A stretch of DNA of 64,000 nt. Source: Schlegelella_A sp038231215. Lineage in GTDB: Bacteria; Pseudomonadota; Gammaproteobacteria; Burkholderiales; Burkholderiaceae_C. Shown in pieces: positions 17,452-25,485 of this stretch. The translations under genes and the position numbers were made by a program. Location: positions 18,843-82,842 of the forward strand of contig JBBRLS010000016.1 in assembly GCA_038231215.1 (NCBI GenBank), read 5' to 3'. The notes beneath the pieces were generated by a model. That model was not told where the DNA came from. It searched no databases and saw only the letters and a list, made by a program, of their open reading frames with translations. Within the stretch, counting starts at the first letter, position 1; every line of letters begins with the position of its first letter.

Positions 17452-19541
17452 GCTGGCGCTCCGATGATCGAGCCGATGCGGATGGAATGGGTCTCAGGAA
17501 TCTCGCTGTGCGAAAGGACCTTGAGTCGCGGCGCGGCGCGCTTGAGGAGGCGCGCCATCGGCGCACGGATCAGGTCGGGCACCAGCAGGCAGGCCGGGTG
17601 GCCCATGTCTTCCTGGCGCTTGGCCGATTCGGCGGCGCTGCGGCTCAACGTATCGGCAACTCCCGGGTCGAGCGCTGCGCCATGCGGCGAGTTGAGCGCG
17701 TGGGTGACCATGCGCTCGAGTTCCGGCTCCAGCGCGATGACTTCGAGCTCCTTCACCGGCCCGTAGATCTGCTGCACGATCGACGGCGCGAGATGGACGC
17801 GGATCCGCTTGGCCAGCTCGGCCGGGTCGGTGACGGTGGCGGCGTACTCGGCCAGACACTCGACGATCGAGCGCATGTCGCGGATGTGCACGCCTTCCTC
17901 GAGCAGGAGCTGCAGCACCTTCTGCAAGGCGGCGATGCCGACCATCTTGGGGATCACGTCTTCCATGAGTTTCGGGGCCAGCCGGGTCACGTGCTCGACG
18001 AGCTGCTGGGTCTCGACGCGGCCGAGCAAGCGTGCCGCGTGCAGTTGCATCAAGTGTGAAAGGTGGGTGGCGATGACGGTCGCGCAATCAACGACCGTAA
18101 ATCCGGCTATCTGGGCCTGCTCGCGCTGGCGTTCCTCGATCCACGTCGCGGGCAGGCCGAAGGCCGGGTCGGTGGTCGCAGTGCCGAGCAACGGCGCGCT
18201 CGTGAGCCCTGCGCCGCCCGGGTTGATGGCCAGCCACATGCCGGGGAAGGCTTCGCCGACGCCGACGATCGCGCCGCGCAGCGTCAGGCTGTAGGCGCTC
18301 GGCTTGAGCTCGAGGTTGTCGCGGATGTGCACCGGCGGCGGCAGGAAGCCGACGTCCTGCGCGAACTTGCGCCGCACGCCCTTGATGCGCGCGAGCAGGT
18401 CGCCCTGGCGCGCCTTGTCGACGAGCGCGATCAGGCGATAGCCGACCTCGAGGCCGAGCGTGTCGACCGGCTGCAGATCGTCCCAGCTCGCTTCGGCGTT
18501 CGCTTCCGGCGGCGCCGGCGGCGGCTTGGGTGCGCTCTTCGTGCGCTGCTGGTGCTCGCGCAGCAGCCACGCACCGTAGCCCAGACCTGCGGCGAGAAGC
18601 AGGAAGACGATGTGCGGCATGCCCGGAATGGCGCCGAGCACGCCGAGCACGCCGGCTACGATGGCGAGCGAGCGCGGCGACGAGAACACCTGGCTCGTGA
18701 TCTGGCTGCCGACATCGGTGCCCTTGCCGACGCGCGACACGACCATCGCCGCGGCCACCGAGATGAGCAGCGCCGGAATCTGCGCCACCAGCGCGTCGCC
18801 GACGGCGAGCAGGATGTAGCTGTCGGCCGCCTGCGAGGCCGTCAGGTCGTGCTGCAGCACGCCGATGATGAAGCCGCCGATGATGTTGATGAAGAGGATG
18901 AGCAGGCCGGCCATCGCGTCGCCGCGCACGTACTTCGAGGCACCGTCCATCGAGCCGAAGAACTCGGCCTCGTCGCCGACCTCGGCGCGGCGCCGCTTCG
19001 CCTCGTTCTGGTCGATCAGGCCGGCGTTCATGTCGGCGTCGATCGCCATCTGCTTGCCGGGCATCGCGTCGAGCGTGAAGCGGGCGCCGACCTCGGCGAT
19101 GCGCTCGGCGCCCTTGGTCACGACGACGAAGTTGATGACGACGAGGATGGCGAAGACGATCAGGCCGACCGCGAAGTTGCCGCCGATCAGGAAGTGGCCG
19201 AACGACTCGATCACCTTGCCGGCGGCCGAGGCGCCCGTGTGCCCCTCGAGCAGCACGACGCGCGTCGAGGCGACGTTGAGCGAGAGGCGCAGCAGCGTCG
19301 TCAGCAGGATCACGGCCGGGAACGCGGCGAAGTCGAGCGGCCGCACCATGTAGGCGGCGACCATCATCACCATGAGAGCCATGGCGATGTTGAAGGTGAA
19401 GAGCAGGTCGAGCGCGAAGGGCGGCAGTGGCAACACCATCATCGCCAGGATCATGACGACGACGAGCGGCGCCATGAGGGCCCGGATCGCCTTGGCGTTC
19501 GGCCCGAGTCGGGCCTGGAACTGCAGCATCAGTTGGTTCAT
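17448..19541 (-). CDS. flhA: Flagellar export gate protein FlhA
   Basis: A 697-residue core component of the flagellar type III export gate. The first half has about eight membrane helices and contains the family signature around VVTKGAERIAEVGARFTLDA, with MAIDADMNAGLIDQNEA. The C-terminal cytoplasmic half (from about 350) binds export chaperones and the ATPase complex. Length and both ends are normal. The start lies 18 bases downstream of the flhB stop, just beyond a palindromic repeat, and the gene overlaps flhF by 4 bases. Confidence 0.97.
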   Translation of the reverse strand: MNQLMLQFQARLGPNAKAIRALMAPLVVVMILAMMVLPLPPFALDLLFTFNIAMALMVMMVAAYMVRPLDFAAFPAVILLTTLLRLSLNVASTRVVLLEGHTGASAAGKVIESFGHFLIGGNFAVGLIVFAILVVINFVVVTKGAERIAEVGARFTLDAMPGKQMAIDADMNAGLIDQNEAKRRRAEVGDEAEFFGSMDGASKYVRGDAMAGLLILFINIIGGFIIGVLQHDLTASQAADSYILLAVGDALVAQIPALLISVAAAMVVSRVGKGTDVGSQITSQVFSSPRSLAIVAGVLGVLGAIPGMPHIVFLLLAAGLGYGAWLLREHQQRTKSAPKPPPAPPEANAEASWDDLQPVDTLGLEVGYRLIALVDKARQGDLLARIKGVRRKFAQDVGFLPPPVHIRDNLELKPSAYSLTLRGAIVGVGEAFPGMWLAINPGGAGLTSAPLLGTATTDPAFGLPATWIEERQREQAQIAGFTVVDCATVIATHLSHLMQLHAARLLGRVETQQLVEHVTRLAPKLMEDVIPKMVGIAALQKVLQLLLEEGVHIRDMRSIVECLAEYAATVTDPAELAKRIRVHLAPSIVQQIYGPVKELEVIALEPELERMVTHALNSPHGAALDPGVADTLSRSAAESAKRQEDMGHPACLLVPDLIRAPMARLLKRAAPRLKVLSHSEIPETHSIRIGSIIGAPA

Positions 19542-19549
19542 GTTTTTCC

Positions 19550-19587
19550 CCCTCTCCCGCTAGCGGGAGAGGGCCGGGGTGAGGGCA
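19550..19587. repeat. Interspersed palindromic repeat at the flhB/flhA junction
   Basis: A perfect 24-base palindrome (19550-19573, core CTCCCGCTAGCGGGAG) is followed by the typical tail CCGGGGTGAGGG. This repeat type is widespread in proteobacteria and translates as LTPALSR or PLPLAGEG. Here it supplies the last codons and stop of flhB and lies just ahead of flhA, so an mRNA hairpin would separate the two genes. Confidence 0.9.
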
Positions 19588-20720
19588 GCCGCATGCGGGT
19601 CGAGCTCGGCCGGCACCTCGAGCACCGGCAGGGCACGCGGCATCGGCACCTTGCCGGCCAGCGCCGCGCGCAGCTGATAAACGTAGGCCAGCACCTGGGC
19701 GACCGCGGCGAACAGCGCCGCCGGGATCTCGCGGTCGATCTCGGCATGCGCATAGAGCGCGCGTGCCAGCACCGGCGCTTCGAGCACCGGCACCTTGCTC
19801 GCTTCGGCGACGTCGCGAATGCGCAGGGCGAGCAGGTCGGCGCCCTTGGCGATGACGCGCGGCGCGGCCATCGTCGCGTCGTCGTACTTGAGCGCGACCG
19901 CATAGTGGGTCGGGTTCATGACGATCAGGTCGGCCTGGGGAACGGCAGCGATCATTCGCCGCTTCGTCATCTCGCGCATGCGCGCCCGCACCTTGCCCTT
20001 GATCTCGGCGCTGCCCTCGGACTCCTTGTGCTCCTGCTTCAGCTCCTGGTGGCTCATCTTCAGCTTCATCGCGTGCTGGTACTTCTGCAGCGGCACGTCG
20101 ATGGCGGCGAAGACGGCGAGCGCCAGCAGAAGAAGAGCGAGGCCGCTGGCCATGGCGCCGGTCGCCGCCGGAATGGCCGCGGGCAAGGGCATGGCAAGAA
20201 CGCCGGCGAAGACATCGACATGGCGGCTCAGCCAGAGGGCGCCGATCGTGCCGAGCACGAACGCCAGCGTGCTCGCCTTCAAGGCGTCGATGAGCTGCGC
20301 CTTGGAGAAGACGCGGCCGATGCCGGTCAACGGATTCAGGGTTTCGAACTTGGGGCCGAGCGGCTTCGCCGTCCAGGTCCAGCCGCCCATCGCCAGATTG
20401 GCGAGGATGCCGATGGCGATCATCGCCACGCCGAAGGGAAGCACGGCGAGCGCCCAGGTGCCCGCGCCCTCGCCAAGGCGATCGGTCATCTCGCCGGCGG
20501 CGAAGGCCTGGCGGCGGTCGAAGCGCAGCGACTCGGTGAGCGCCTGCTTCAACGCTGCGGCGACGAAGGGTGCGGCCGCCACCAGCAGCACGCTGGCCGC
20601 GCCGATCGCCGCGAAGTGACCGAGGTCGCGCGAGCGCGCGACCTGGCCTTCTGCGCGCGCCTTGTCGAGCTTGCGCTGCGAGGCGGGAAGGTTCTTGTCT
20701 TGGGCGGAGGTTTCGGCCAT
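19560..20720 (-). CDS. flhB: Flagellar export switch protein FlhB
   Basis: A 386-residue inner-membrane export component that switches substrate specificity by self-cleavage. The start at 20720 gives the canonical N-terminus MAETSAQDKNLPASQRKLDK; the frame extends further upstream but without similarity. Four membrane helices lie at roughly 38-60, 90-112, 145-165 and 183-208. The cleavage motif NPTH is at residues 269-272, the position known from Salmonella FlhB. The last residues, LTPALSR, are encoded by an interspersed repeat, so the native C-terminus has probably been overwritten. First gene of the flhB-A-F-G-fliA unit. Confidence 0.96.
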   Translation of the reverse strand: MAETSAQDKNLPASQRKLDKARAEGQVARSRDLGHFAAIGAASVLLVAAAPFVAAALKQALTESLRFDRRQAFAAGEMTDRLGEGAGTWALAVLPFGVAMIAIGILANLAMGGWTWTAKPLGPKFETLNPLTGIGRVFSKAQLIDALKASTLAFVLGTIGALWLSRHVDVFAGVLAMPLPAAIPAATGAMASGLALLLLALAVFAAIDVPLQKYQHAMKLKMSHQELKQEHKESEGSAEIKGKVRARMREMTKRRMIAAVPQADLIVMNPTHYAVALKYDDATMAAPRVIAKGADLLALRIRDVAEASKVPVLEAPVLARALYAHAEIDREIPAALFAAVAQVLAYVYQLRAALAGKVPMPRALPVLEVPAELDPHAAALTPALSR

Positions 20721-20938
20721 GGCGGGTCTGCTGAATCCGATTGTTCCGGGGTGTCGGCAGAACTTGAGGCGGATAAGGCACCGGAAGGTCGCGCATTTCG
20801 CGGCGCTGCCTGGTGGCGGAAGAAAGCGCCGCGCTTGCATCCAGGGCAGGCATCCCGGCGTAACTGAGTTCACCCGAGACGCCACGACGACGCGGCGCCG
20901 AGGTCCCCAAGCAATCTACCTACTCATTGAGGAAAAGC

Positions 20939-21490
20939 ATGAAACTCGTCAAATTCGCAGCGGTCGTCCTGGCCGCGTCGCTCTCCGCCGTGGCTCTCAC
21001 GGCTTCGGCGCAAGTGATGGTCGGCGGCGCGCCGATGTATTCCAGCAAGGACATCATCGACAACGCCGTCAACTCCAAGGACCACACGACGCTGGTCGCC
21101 GCGGTCAAGGCCGCGGGCCTGGTCGACACCCTGAAGAGCCCCGGCCCGTTCACCGTGTTCGCGCCGACCAACGAGGCATTCGCGGCGCTGCCTGCCGGCA
21201 CCGTCGACACGCTTCTCAAGCCCGAGAACAAGGCGGCGCTGAGCAAGGTGCTGACCTACCACGTCGTCTCGGGCAAGATGGACTCGGCCGCGCTCTCGAA
21301 GGCGATCGACGCCGGCGGCGGCAAGGCGATGCTCACCGAGGTCTCGGGCGGCATGCTGACCGCGACCAAGAGCGGCAAGACGATCATGCTGACCGACGAG
21401 TCGGGCGGCATGGCCCACGTCACCATCGCCGACGTGGTCCAGTCGAACGGCGTGATCCACGTCGTCGACAAGGTCCTGCTGCCGAAGTGA
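20939..21490 (+). CDS. Secreted fasciclin (FAS1) domain protein
   Basis: A 183-residue exported protein. An ATG start with GAGG eight bases upstream opens a signal peptide ending TASA near residue 24. One FAS1 domain follows, with H1 box PGPFTVFAPTNEAFAALP and H2 region VLTYHVVSGK, ending in VIHVVDKVLLPK. FAS1 domains mediate adhesion or polymer contact outside the cell. The gene stands alone between flhB and cheY, divergent from flhB, and ends in a strong terminator. A TTG at 20927 is in frame but less likely. Confidence 0.9.
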   Translation: MKLVKFAAVVLAASLSAVALTASAQVMVGGAPMYSSKDIIDNAVNSKDHTTLVAAVKAAGLVDTLKSPGPFTVFAPTNEAFAALPAGTVDTLLKPENKAALSKVLTYHVVSGKMDSAALSKAIDAGGGKAMLTEVSGGMLTATKSGKTIMLTDESGGMAHVTIADVVQSNGVIHVVDKVLLPK

Positions 21491-21506
21491 CCCGCTGAGG
21501 CAAATG

Positions 21507-21536
21507 AAAAGGGCGGCCCGCGGGCCGCCCTTTTTT
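21507..21536 (+). terminator. Rho-independent terminator of the fasciclin gene
   Basis: A 20-base fully self-complementary G+C stretch (21511-21530, GGGCGGCCCG/CGGGCCGCCC) is followed by six T and preceded by four A, so it could also serve the opposite strand. It lies 17 bases after the stop codon. Confidence 0.9.
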
Positions 21537-21571
21537 CGTTCCTCGCCAGTCTTTTCGCCTCGAGCGGTGCC

Positions 21572-21952
21572 CTACTCGACCGGGAACATGCGCGGCGCCG
21601 CGCGGCGCAGCTTTTGCTCGAGCACGGCGCGAGTGAAGGGCTTGACGATGTAGCCGGCTGCCCCCTCCTGGGCGCAGCGCACGATGTCTTCCTTCTTCGC
21701 CTCGGCTGTCACCATCAGCACCGGAAGGCTGCTCAGGCGGTCGTCCTTCTTGATCGCCGAGAGCAGCTCGAAGCCGTTCATCGTCGGCATGCCGATGTCG
21801 GTGATGACGAAGTCGAAGTCGCCGTCGCGCAGGCGCTCGAGCGCGGCGGCGCCGTCGGCCGCTTCGTCGACGGCGTCGAAGCCCATCTCGCGCAGCAGCC
21901 CGCGCGTGACGCGGCGCATGGTGGAGAAGTCGTCGACGATGAGAAAGCGCAT
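21572..21952 (-). CDS. cheY: Chemotaxis response regulator CheY
   Basis: A 126-residue single receiver domain that, when phosphorylated by CheA, binds FliM at the motor and changes rotation. The acidic pair is D7-D8, the phospho-acceptor is D52 (FVITDIGMP), the switch Thr is T82 (MVTAEA) and the conserved Lys is K104 (YIVKPF). It lies 20 bases downstream of motB on the same strand, so it is probably the last gene of a motA-motB-cheY transcript from the sigma-28-like promoter. The rest of the che operon is not in the window. Confidence 0.93.
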   Translation of the reverse strand: MRFLIVDDFSTMRRVTRGLLREMGFDAVDEAADGAAALERLRDGDFDFVITDIGMPTMNGFELLSAIKKDDRLSSLPVLMVTAEAKKEDIVRCAQEGAAGYIVKPFTRAVLEQKLRRAAPRMFPVE

Positions 21953-21972
21953 GGCGCCGGTCCGCAGGGTGC

Positions 21973-22920
21973 TCAGCGGCTCGGCGGCGCAGCGGGCGCG
22001 TCGCTACCGGCCGCGCTCAGGGCGGCGGCGTCGACTTCGCCCTGGTTCGGCAGGAGCTGCAGCAACCGGTCCTCGGCCTCGTGGTTCATGACGATGATGC
22101 TGATGCGCCGGTTGGTCGGGCTCTGCGGATCGCCCGGCACGAAGAGTCGGCTCGAGGCCAGGCCTTGCACGAGCAGCATGCGATCGTCGGGCAGGCCGCC
22201 GCCGACGATTTCGCGTCGCGACGCGTTGGCGCGGTCGCTCGACAACTCCCAGTTGCTGTAGCCGCGCTCGCCGCCGACGAAGGGCTGAGCGTCGGTGTGG
22301 CCTTCGAGCGTGATGCGGTTCGGCACGTCCTTCAGCACATGGCCGATCTCGCGCAGGAGCTCGCGCATGTAGGGCTTCACGACGGCGCTTCCGCTGTCGA
22401 ACATCGGCCGGTTCTGCTCGTCGACGATCTGGATGCGCAGGCCGTCCTTGGTCATGTCGAGGCGGATCTGCGACTTCATCGCGGCGAGCTTGGGGCTGGC
22501 GGCGAGCGCTTCCTCGACCTTGGTCTTGAGCGCCTCGAGGCGCGCCTGCTCGGCGCGCTTCTGTTCCGCCTGCAGGGCCTTGAGATTGAGCAGCTTGCGC
22601 TTGGCCTGGACGTCGCCGTCCTTGACCTGGCCGGTCGAGCGCGACAGGTCGGCGCCGCCCCCGCGCACCACGAACGACGAGTCGCCCGAGCCGCTGCCGC
22701 CCATCAGCGAGACCTTGAGCGGCGCGTTGAAGAAATCGGCGATGCCCTTCTTGTCGCCCTCGGTCGTCGAGCCGAGCAGCCACATGAGGAGAAAGAACGC
22801 CATCATCGCCGTCACGAAGTCGGCGTAGGCGATCTTCCACGCGCCGCCGTGCTTCGCGTGCCCGCCCTTGCGGACCCGCTTGATGATGATCGGCTGGAGC
22901 TTCTTGGAGTCGCCGGCCAT
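21973..22920 (-). CDS. motB: Flagellar stator protein MotB
   Basis: A 315-residue peptidoglycan-anchored stator subunit. After a basic cytoplasmic tail (KKLQPIIIKRVRKGGHAKHGG) comes one membrane helix with the proton-binding Asp in AWKIAYADFVTAMMAFFLLM. A plug/linker region and a C-terminal OmpA-like domain follow (ITLEGHTDAQPF, LSSDRANASRREIV). It pairs with MotA encoded upstream, but 315 bases containing two large structured repeats separate the two genes, unlike the near-contiguous motAB usual elsewhere. Confidence 0.96.
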   Translation of the reverse strand: MAGDSKKLQPIIIKRVRKGGHAKHGGAWKIAYADFVTAMMAFFLLMWLLGSTTEGDKKGIADFFNAPLKVSLMGGSGSGDSSFVVRGGGADLSRSTGQVKDGDVQAKRKLLNLKALQAEQKRAEQARLEALKTKVEEALAASPKLAAMKSQIRLDMTKDGLRIQIVDEQNRPMFDSGSAVVKPYMRELLREIGHVLKDVPNRITLEGHTDAQPFVGGERGYSNWELSSDRANASRREIVGGGLPDDRMLLVQGLASSRLFVPGDPQSPTNRRISIIVMNHEAEDRLLQLLPNQGEVDAAALSAAGSDAPAAPPSR

Positions 22921-22946
22921 GTCAGTCTTTCGATCCGGCTTGCGCG

Positions 22947-23201
22947 GCCACGAGCAGCGGGCGACCCACTCCGCTCATGTCCCCCGAAGCGCGGCTGCGC
23001 CGCGCTTCTCCTCCTTTACTTCGCTCCGTGGGCCGCCCACTGCTCGTGGCGGGCCGGATGGCTCGCCCTCCGAGGCGCGGCGAGAGCTGTGCAGGATCGG
23101 GTCGGTGGGGCGCTCTGCGGAGCGAAGTAAAGGAGGAGAGCCGGCGCGCAGCGGCGGCTCGGGGGACATGAGCGGAGCAGAGCGCCCCGGCGGCCCGATC
23201 C
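22947..23201. repeat. Two head-to-head structured repeat units in the motA/motB spacer
   Basis: This fills most of the 315-base gap; no gene is seen there. Unit 1 has an outer stem 22947-22968 with 23029-23050 (20 of 22 paired), conserved block CTCCGCTCATGTCCCCCG, inner hairpin 22986-23008 (GAAGCGCGGC, loop TGC), and a second block ending ACTTCGCTCCG. Unit 2 is inverted: outer stem 23094-23117 with 23178-23201 and inner hairpin 23138-23160 with different stem bases. Related units lie between fliQ and fliR. Stem sequences differ between units while complementarity is kept. Confidence 0.9.
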
Positions 23202-23235
23202 GACCCGCCCGCATTCCGCGACGAGGAGTGCGAGA

Positions 23236-24099
23236 TCACGCCTTCTTGCCTTTGACGTGGCCTTCGAGCTCCGAGAACGTCGGCCGGTCCTTCGAGTACA
23301 GCACCTTGCGCCCGAACTCGACCGCGACCTGCGGCGCGTAGCCCTGCATCGAGGCGAGCAGCGTCGTCTTGATGCACTGCAGCTCCTTGGAGCCTTCGTC
23401 GACCTTCTGCTCGATCAGGCCGCCGAGCGGCTCGACGACCGCATACGCGAGAAGAATTCCGAGGAAGGTGCCGACCAGCGCCGAGCCGATCATGCCGCCC
23501 AGGATCGCCGGCGGCTGGCCGACCGAGCCCATGGTGTTGACGACGCCGAGCACCGCCGCGACGATGCCGAAGGCCGGCAGCGCGCCGGCCAGCCGCGCCA
23601 GCGCGTTGACCGGGCCGTGCGACTCGTTGTGGTGGGTCTCGATCTCGCTGTCCATCAGGCTCTCGATCTCGTGCGAGTTGAGGTTGCCCGAGACCATCAT
23701 GCGCAGGTAGTCGGTGATGAACTCGACGACGTGGTGATCGGAGCCCACCACCGTGTACTTCTGGAAGATCGGCGAGGCGGACGGGTCCTCGACGTCCTTC
23801 TCGATGGCCATCAGGCCTTCCTTGCGCGCCTTCTGCAGGATGTCGTAGAGCAGCGCCATCAGCTCCATGTAGCGCGCCTTCGAATACTTCGAGCCCTTGA
23901 GCACGCTGGGAATCGCCGCGAGCGTCGCCTTCAGCACCTTTGGCTGGTTGTTGACGGCAAAGGCGCCGAGCGAGCCGCCGAGGATCGCCATCAGCTCGGT
24001 CGGCAGGGCGTGCAGGATGACGCCGATATTGCCGCCGTGCAGGATGAAGGCTCCGAAGATGCAGCCGAGTGCTACGCCGTAGCCGAGCAGGACAACCAT
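23236..24099 (-). CDS. motA: Flagellar stator protein MotA
   Basis: A 287-residue inner-membrane stator subunit that, with MotB, conducts protons and drives the rotor. Four hydrophobic segments: an N-terminal pair (VVLLGYGVALGCIFGAFILHGG, then ELMAILGGSLGAF) and a C-terminal pair (ARLAGALPAFGIVAAVLGVV, then IGSALVGTFLGILLAYAVVEPL). A large cytoplasmic loop contains charged residues that contact FliG. The usual proline-containing C-terminal helices are intact. It is expressed from a sigma-28-like promoter about 50 bases upstream and is first in motA-motB-cheY. Confidence 0.96.
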   Translation of the reverse strand: MVVLLGYGVALGCIFGAFILHGGNIGVILHALPTELMAILGGSLGAFAVNNQPKVLKATLAAIPSVLKGSKYSKARYMELMALLYDILQKARKEGLMAIEKDVEDPSASPIFQKYTVVGSDHHVVEFITDYLRMMVSGNLNSHEIESLMDSEIETHHNESHGPVNALARLAGALPAFGIVAAVLGVVNTMGSVGQPPAILGGMIGSALVGTFLGILLAYAVVEPLGGLIEQKVDEGSKELQCIKTTLLASMQGYAPQVAVEFGRKVLYSKDRPTFSELEGHVKGKKA

Positions 24100-24152
24100 G
24101 GTGATGTGAATCCGGTACGCGCCTGCGGACCTTGCTCGCCGGCACGTGCCAT

Positions 24153-24179
24153 ATATCGGCCCGGCTCCCGCTCACTTGA
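24153..24179 (-). promoter_or_regulatory. Sigma-28-like promoter of motA-motB-cheY
   Basis: On the minus strand TCAAG (-35) is followed by 14 bases and GCCGATAT (-10), nearly the textbook FliA promoter (TAAAG...GCCGATAA). The implied transcript start is about 45 bases before the motA ATG. Confidence 0.85.
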
Positions 24180-24235
24180 GCGTCGGCGGCCGGTGTGTTG
24201 GCCGGTCCGCGCATCAGGGGCGCAAACGCGGCCAA

Positions 24236-24265
24236 TAAAAAAGAGGCGGGTCCCGAAGGACCCGC
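24236..24265 (-). terminator. Rho-independent terminator after flhDC
   Basis: On the minus strand an 8-bp perfect stem GCGGGTCC/GGACCCGC closes a TTCG tetraloop and is followed by a T-run (CTCTTTTTTATTG). It lies downstream of flhC and upstream of the motA promoter, separating the two transcripts. Confidence 0.9.
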
Positions 24266-24359
24266 ATTCAAAGCACACTGGAATGTGCTGGAGGAGACAA
24301 GCAAGAAAACCAGAGAACCCGTTCTTTCGGCAGGTGCGCGAAGAACTTGAGGCCTTTGT

Positions 24360-24896
24360 TCAATGCATCTGGATCGAGCCCAGTGCCTTGCCCTTGCCGG
24401 CGCGCGCCGGCGGGCTGCACAGGCCGCACACGTAGTGCTTGGCGATCTCGTGCGGATGCGTGACGAACTGGCCGCCGCAGCTCGAGCACTTGGTCATGGT
24501 CAGCATGCCGTTGTCGACGAACTTGACGAGGCGCCAGGCGCGCGTGACCGAGAGCAGCGATTCGAGGCCCTGGGCGGTGGTCTGCTCCTGGTAGAGCTGG
24601 TAGGCCTTGATGACGGCGTCGATCTCGTCCATCTCGCTGACCTTGTTCAGGTACTCGTGGATGTTGAGAAAGAGCGAGGCGTGGATGTTCGGCTGCCAGG
24701 TCATGAACCAGTCGGTCGAGAAGGGCAGCTGGCCCTTGCTCGGCGACTTTCCGGCCACTTCCTTGTAGAGGCGAAGCAGCCGCTCGTAGGAAAGATCGGT
24801 CTCCGATTCGAGGACTTGCAACCGGGCGCCGAGCTGGATCAGCGCGACCGCGCGGCTGATCTGCCTGGCCTCGGTGAGGATGCTCTTCTGGCGCAT
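24360..24896 (-). CDS. flhC: Flagellar master transcriptional activator subunit FlhC
   Basis: A 178-residue zinc-binding subunit of the FlhD4C2 complex that activates class II flagellar operons. The zinc ligands are C137, C140, C157 and C160 (KCSSC and VCGLC), as in E. coli FlhC. The N-terminal part contains the DNA/FlhD contact region (TEARQISRAVALIQLGARLQ). The start is 2 bases after the flhD stop, so the two subunits are co-translated. It is followed by a strong terminator. Confidence 0.96.
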   Translation of the reverse strand: MRQKSILTEARQISRAVALIQLGARLQVLESETDLSYERLLRLYKEVAGKSPSKGQLPFSTDWFMTWQPNIHASLFLNIHEYLNKVSEMDEIDAVIKAYQLYQEQTTAQGLESLLSVTRAWRLVKFVDNGMLTMTKCSSCGGQFVTHPHEIAKHYVCGLCSPPARAGKGKALGSIQMH

Positions 24897-24898
24897 GA

Positions 24899-25222
24899 TC
24901 AGGCCGCCTCTTGATGGCGGCCGGCCATCAGGATCGAGGCGTGCAGGCGGTTCGTGCTGTCGTTGGCGGCGCTCTTGCCGTGGTTGGTGAGCAGGCCCCA
25001 GACCATGTCGTCGTCCATGCGAAAGCGGCAGAGCAGCGTGTTGCCGGCGGCGATCTTCATCATCTGCGCCGGGGTCAGCAGGCCGATCAGCGCCGCGTTT
25101 TCCTCGCTGATGCCGAGGCGGTAGAGGGCCTGGTCGCGGTCGGTGCGGATGAGGCTCTGGGCCAGCATCAGGTACGACAGGTTGGCTTCGCGGATTTCGT
25201 TCAGGATCTGGTCGGCATTCAT
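24899..25222 (-). CDS. flhD: Flagellar master transcriptional activator subunit FlhD
   Basis: A 107-residue subunit of FlhD4C2. The start at 25222 gives the conserved N-terminus MNADQILNEIREANLSYLMLAQ; the frame continues to 25312 without family similarity. The core RLGISEENAALIGLLTPAQMMKIA is typical. The C-terminal tail contains HASILMAG. FlhDC acts with sigma-70 RNA polymerase on early flagellar operons. The 263 bases to the divergent glycosyltransferase must hold its promoter, but I see no convincing -35/-10 or operator there. Confidence 0.95.
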   Translation of the reverse strand: MNADQILNEIREANLSYLMLAQSLIRTDRDQALYRLGISEENAALIGLLTPAQMMKIAAGNTLLCRFRMDDDMVWGLLTNHGKSAANDSTNRLHASILMAGRHQEAA

Positions 25223-25485
25223 TCGGGGGCTCCGGTTTCGGGGGTTCGCTTGCGGTGCAGGTCTTTGCCTGCGATGGAATGAATTCTGATCAGACGAGAA
25301 GCCGCGGGCCATCAGGCCATCTCGGTCGCTTGAGTCCAGCTTCTTCCAAGGCCGGTGTCAGGCAAGTTCCTACACACCCGTCGCCGAAGCCGACGAACAG
25401 CCCGGTCCGTGAGCCCTTGTTCGTGGCATACCGCAAGGCCCGGCTGTCCAGAATCGGTTGCAACGAAGCCTCCTTCGCGACCGCC

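Noticed and set aside
18063..20867. 934-codon plus-strand frame opposite flhA and flhB
   Set aside because: His/Asp/Arg-rich shadow without any recognisable motif.
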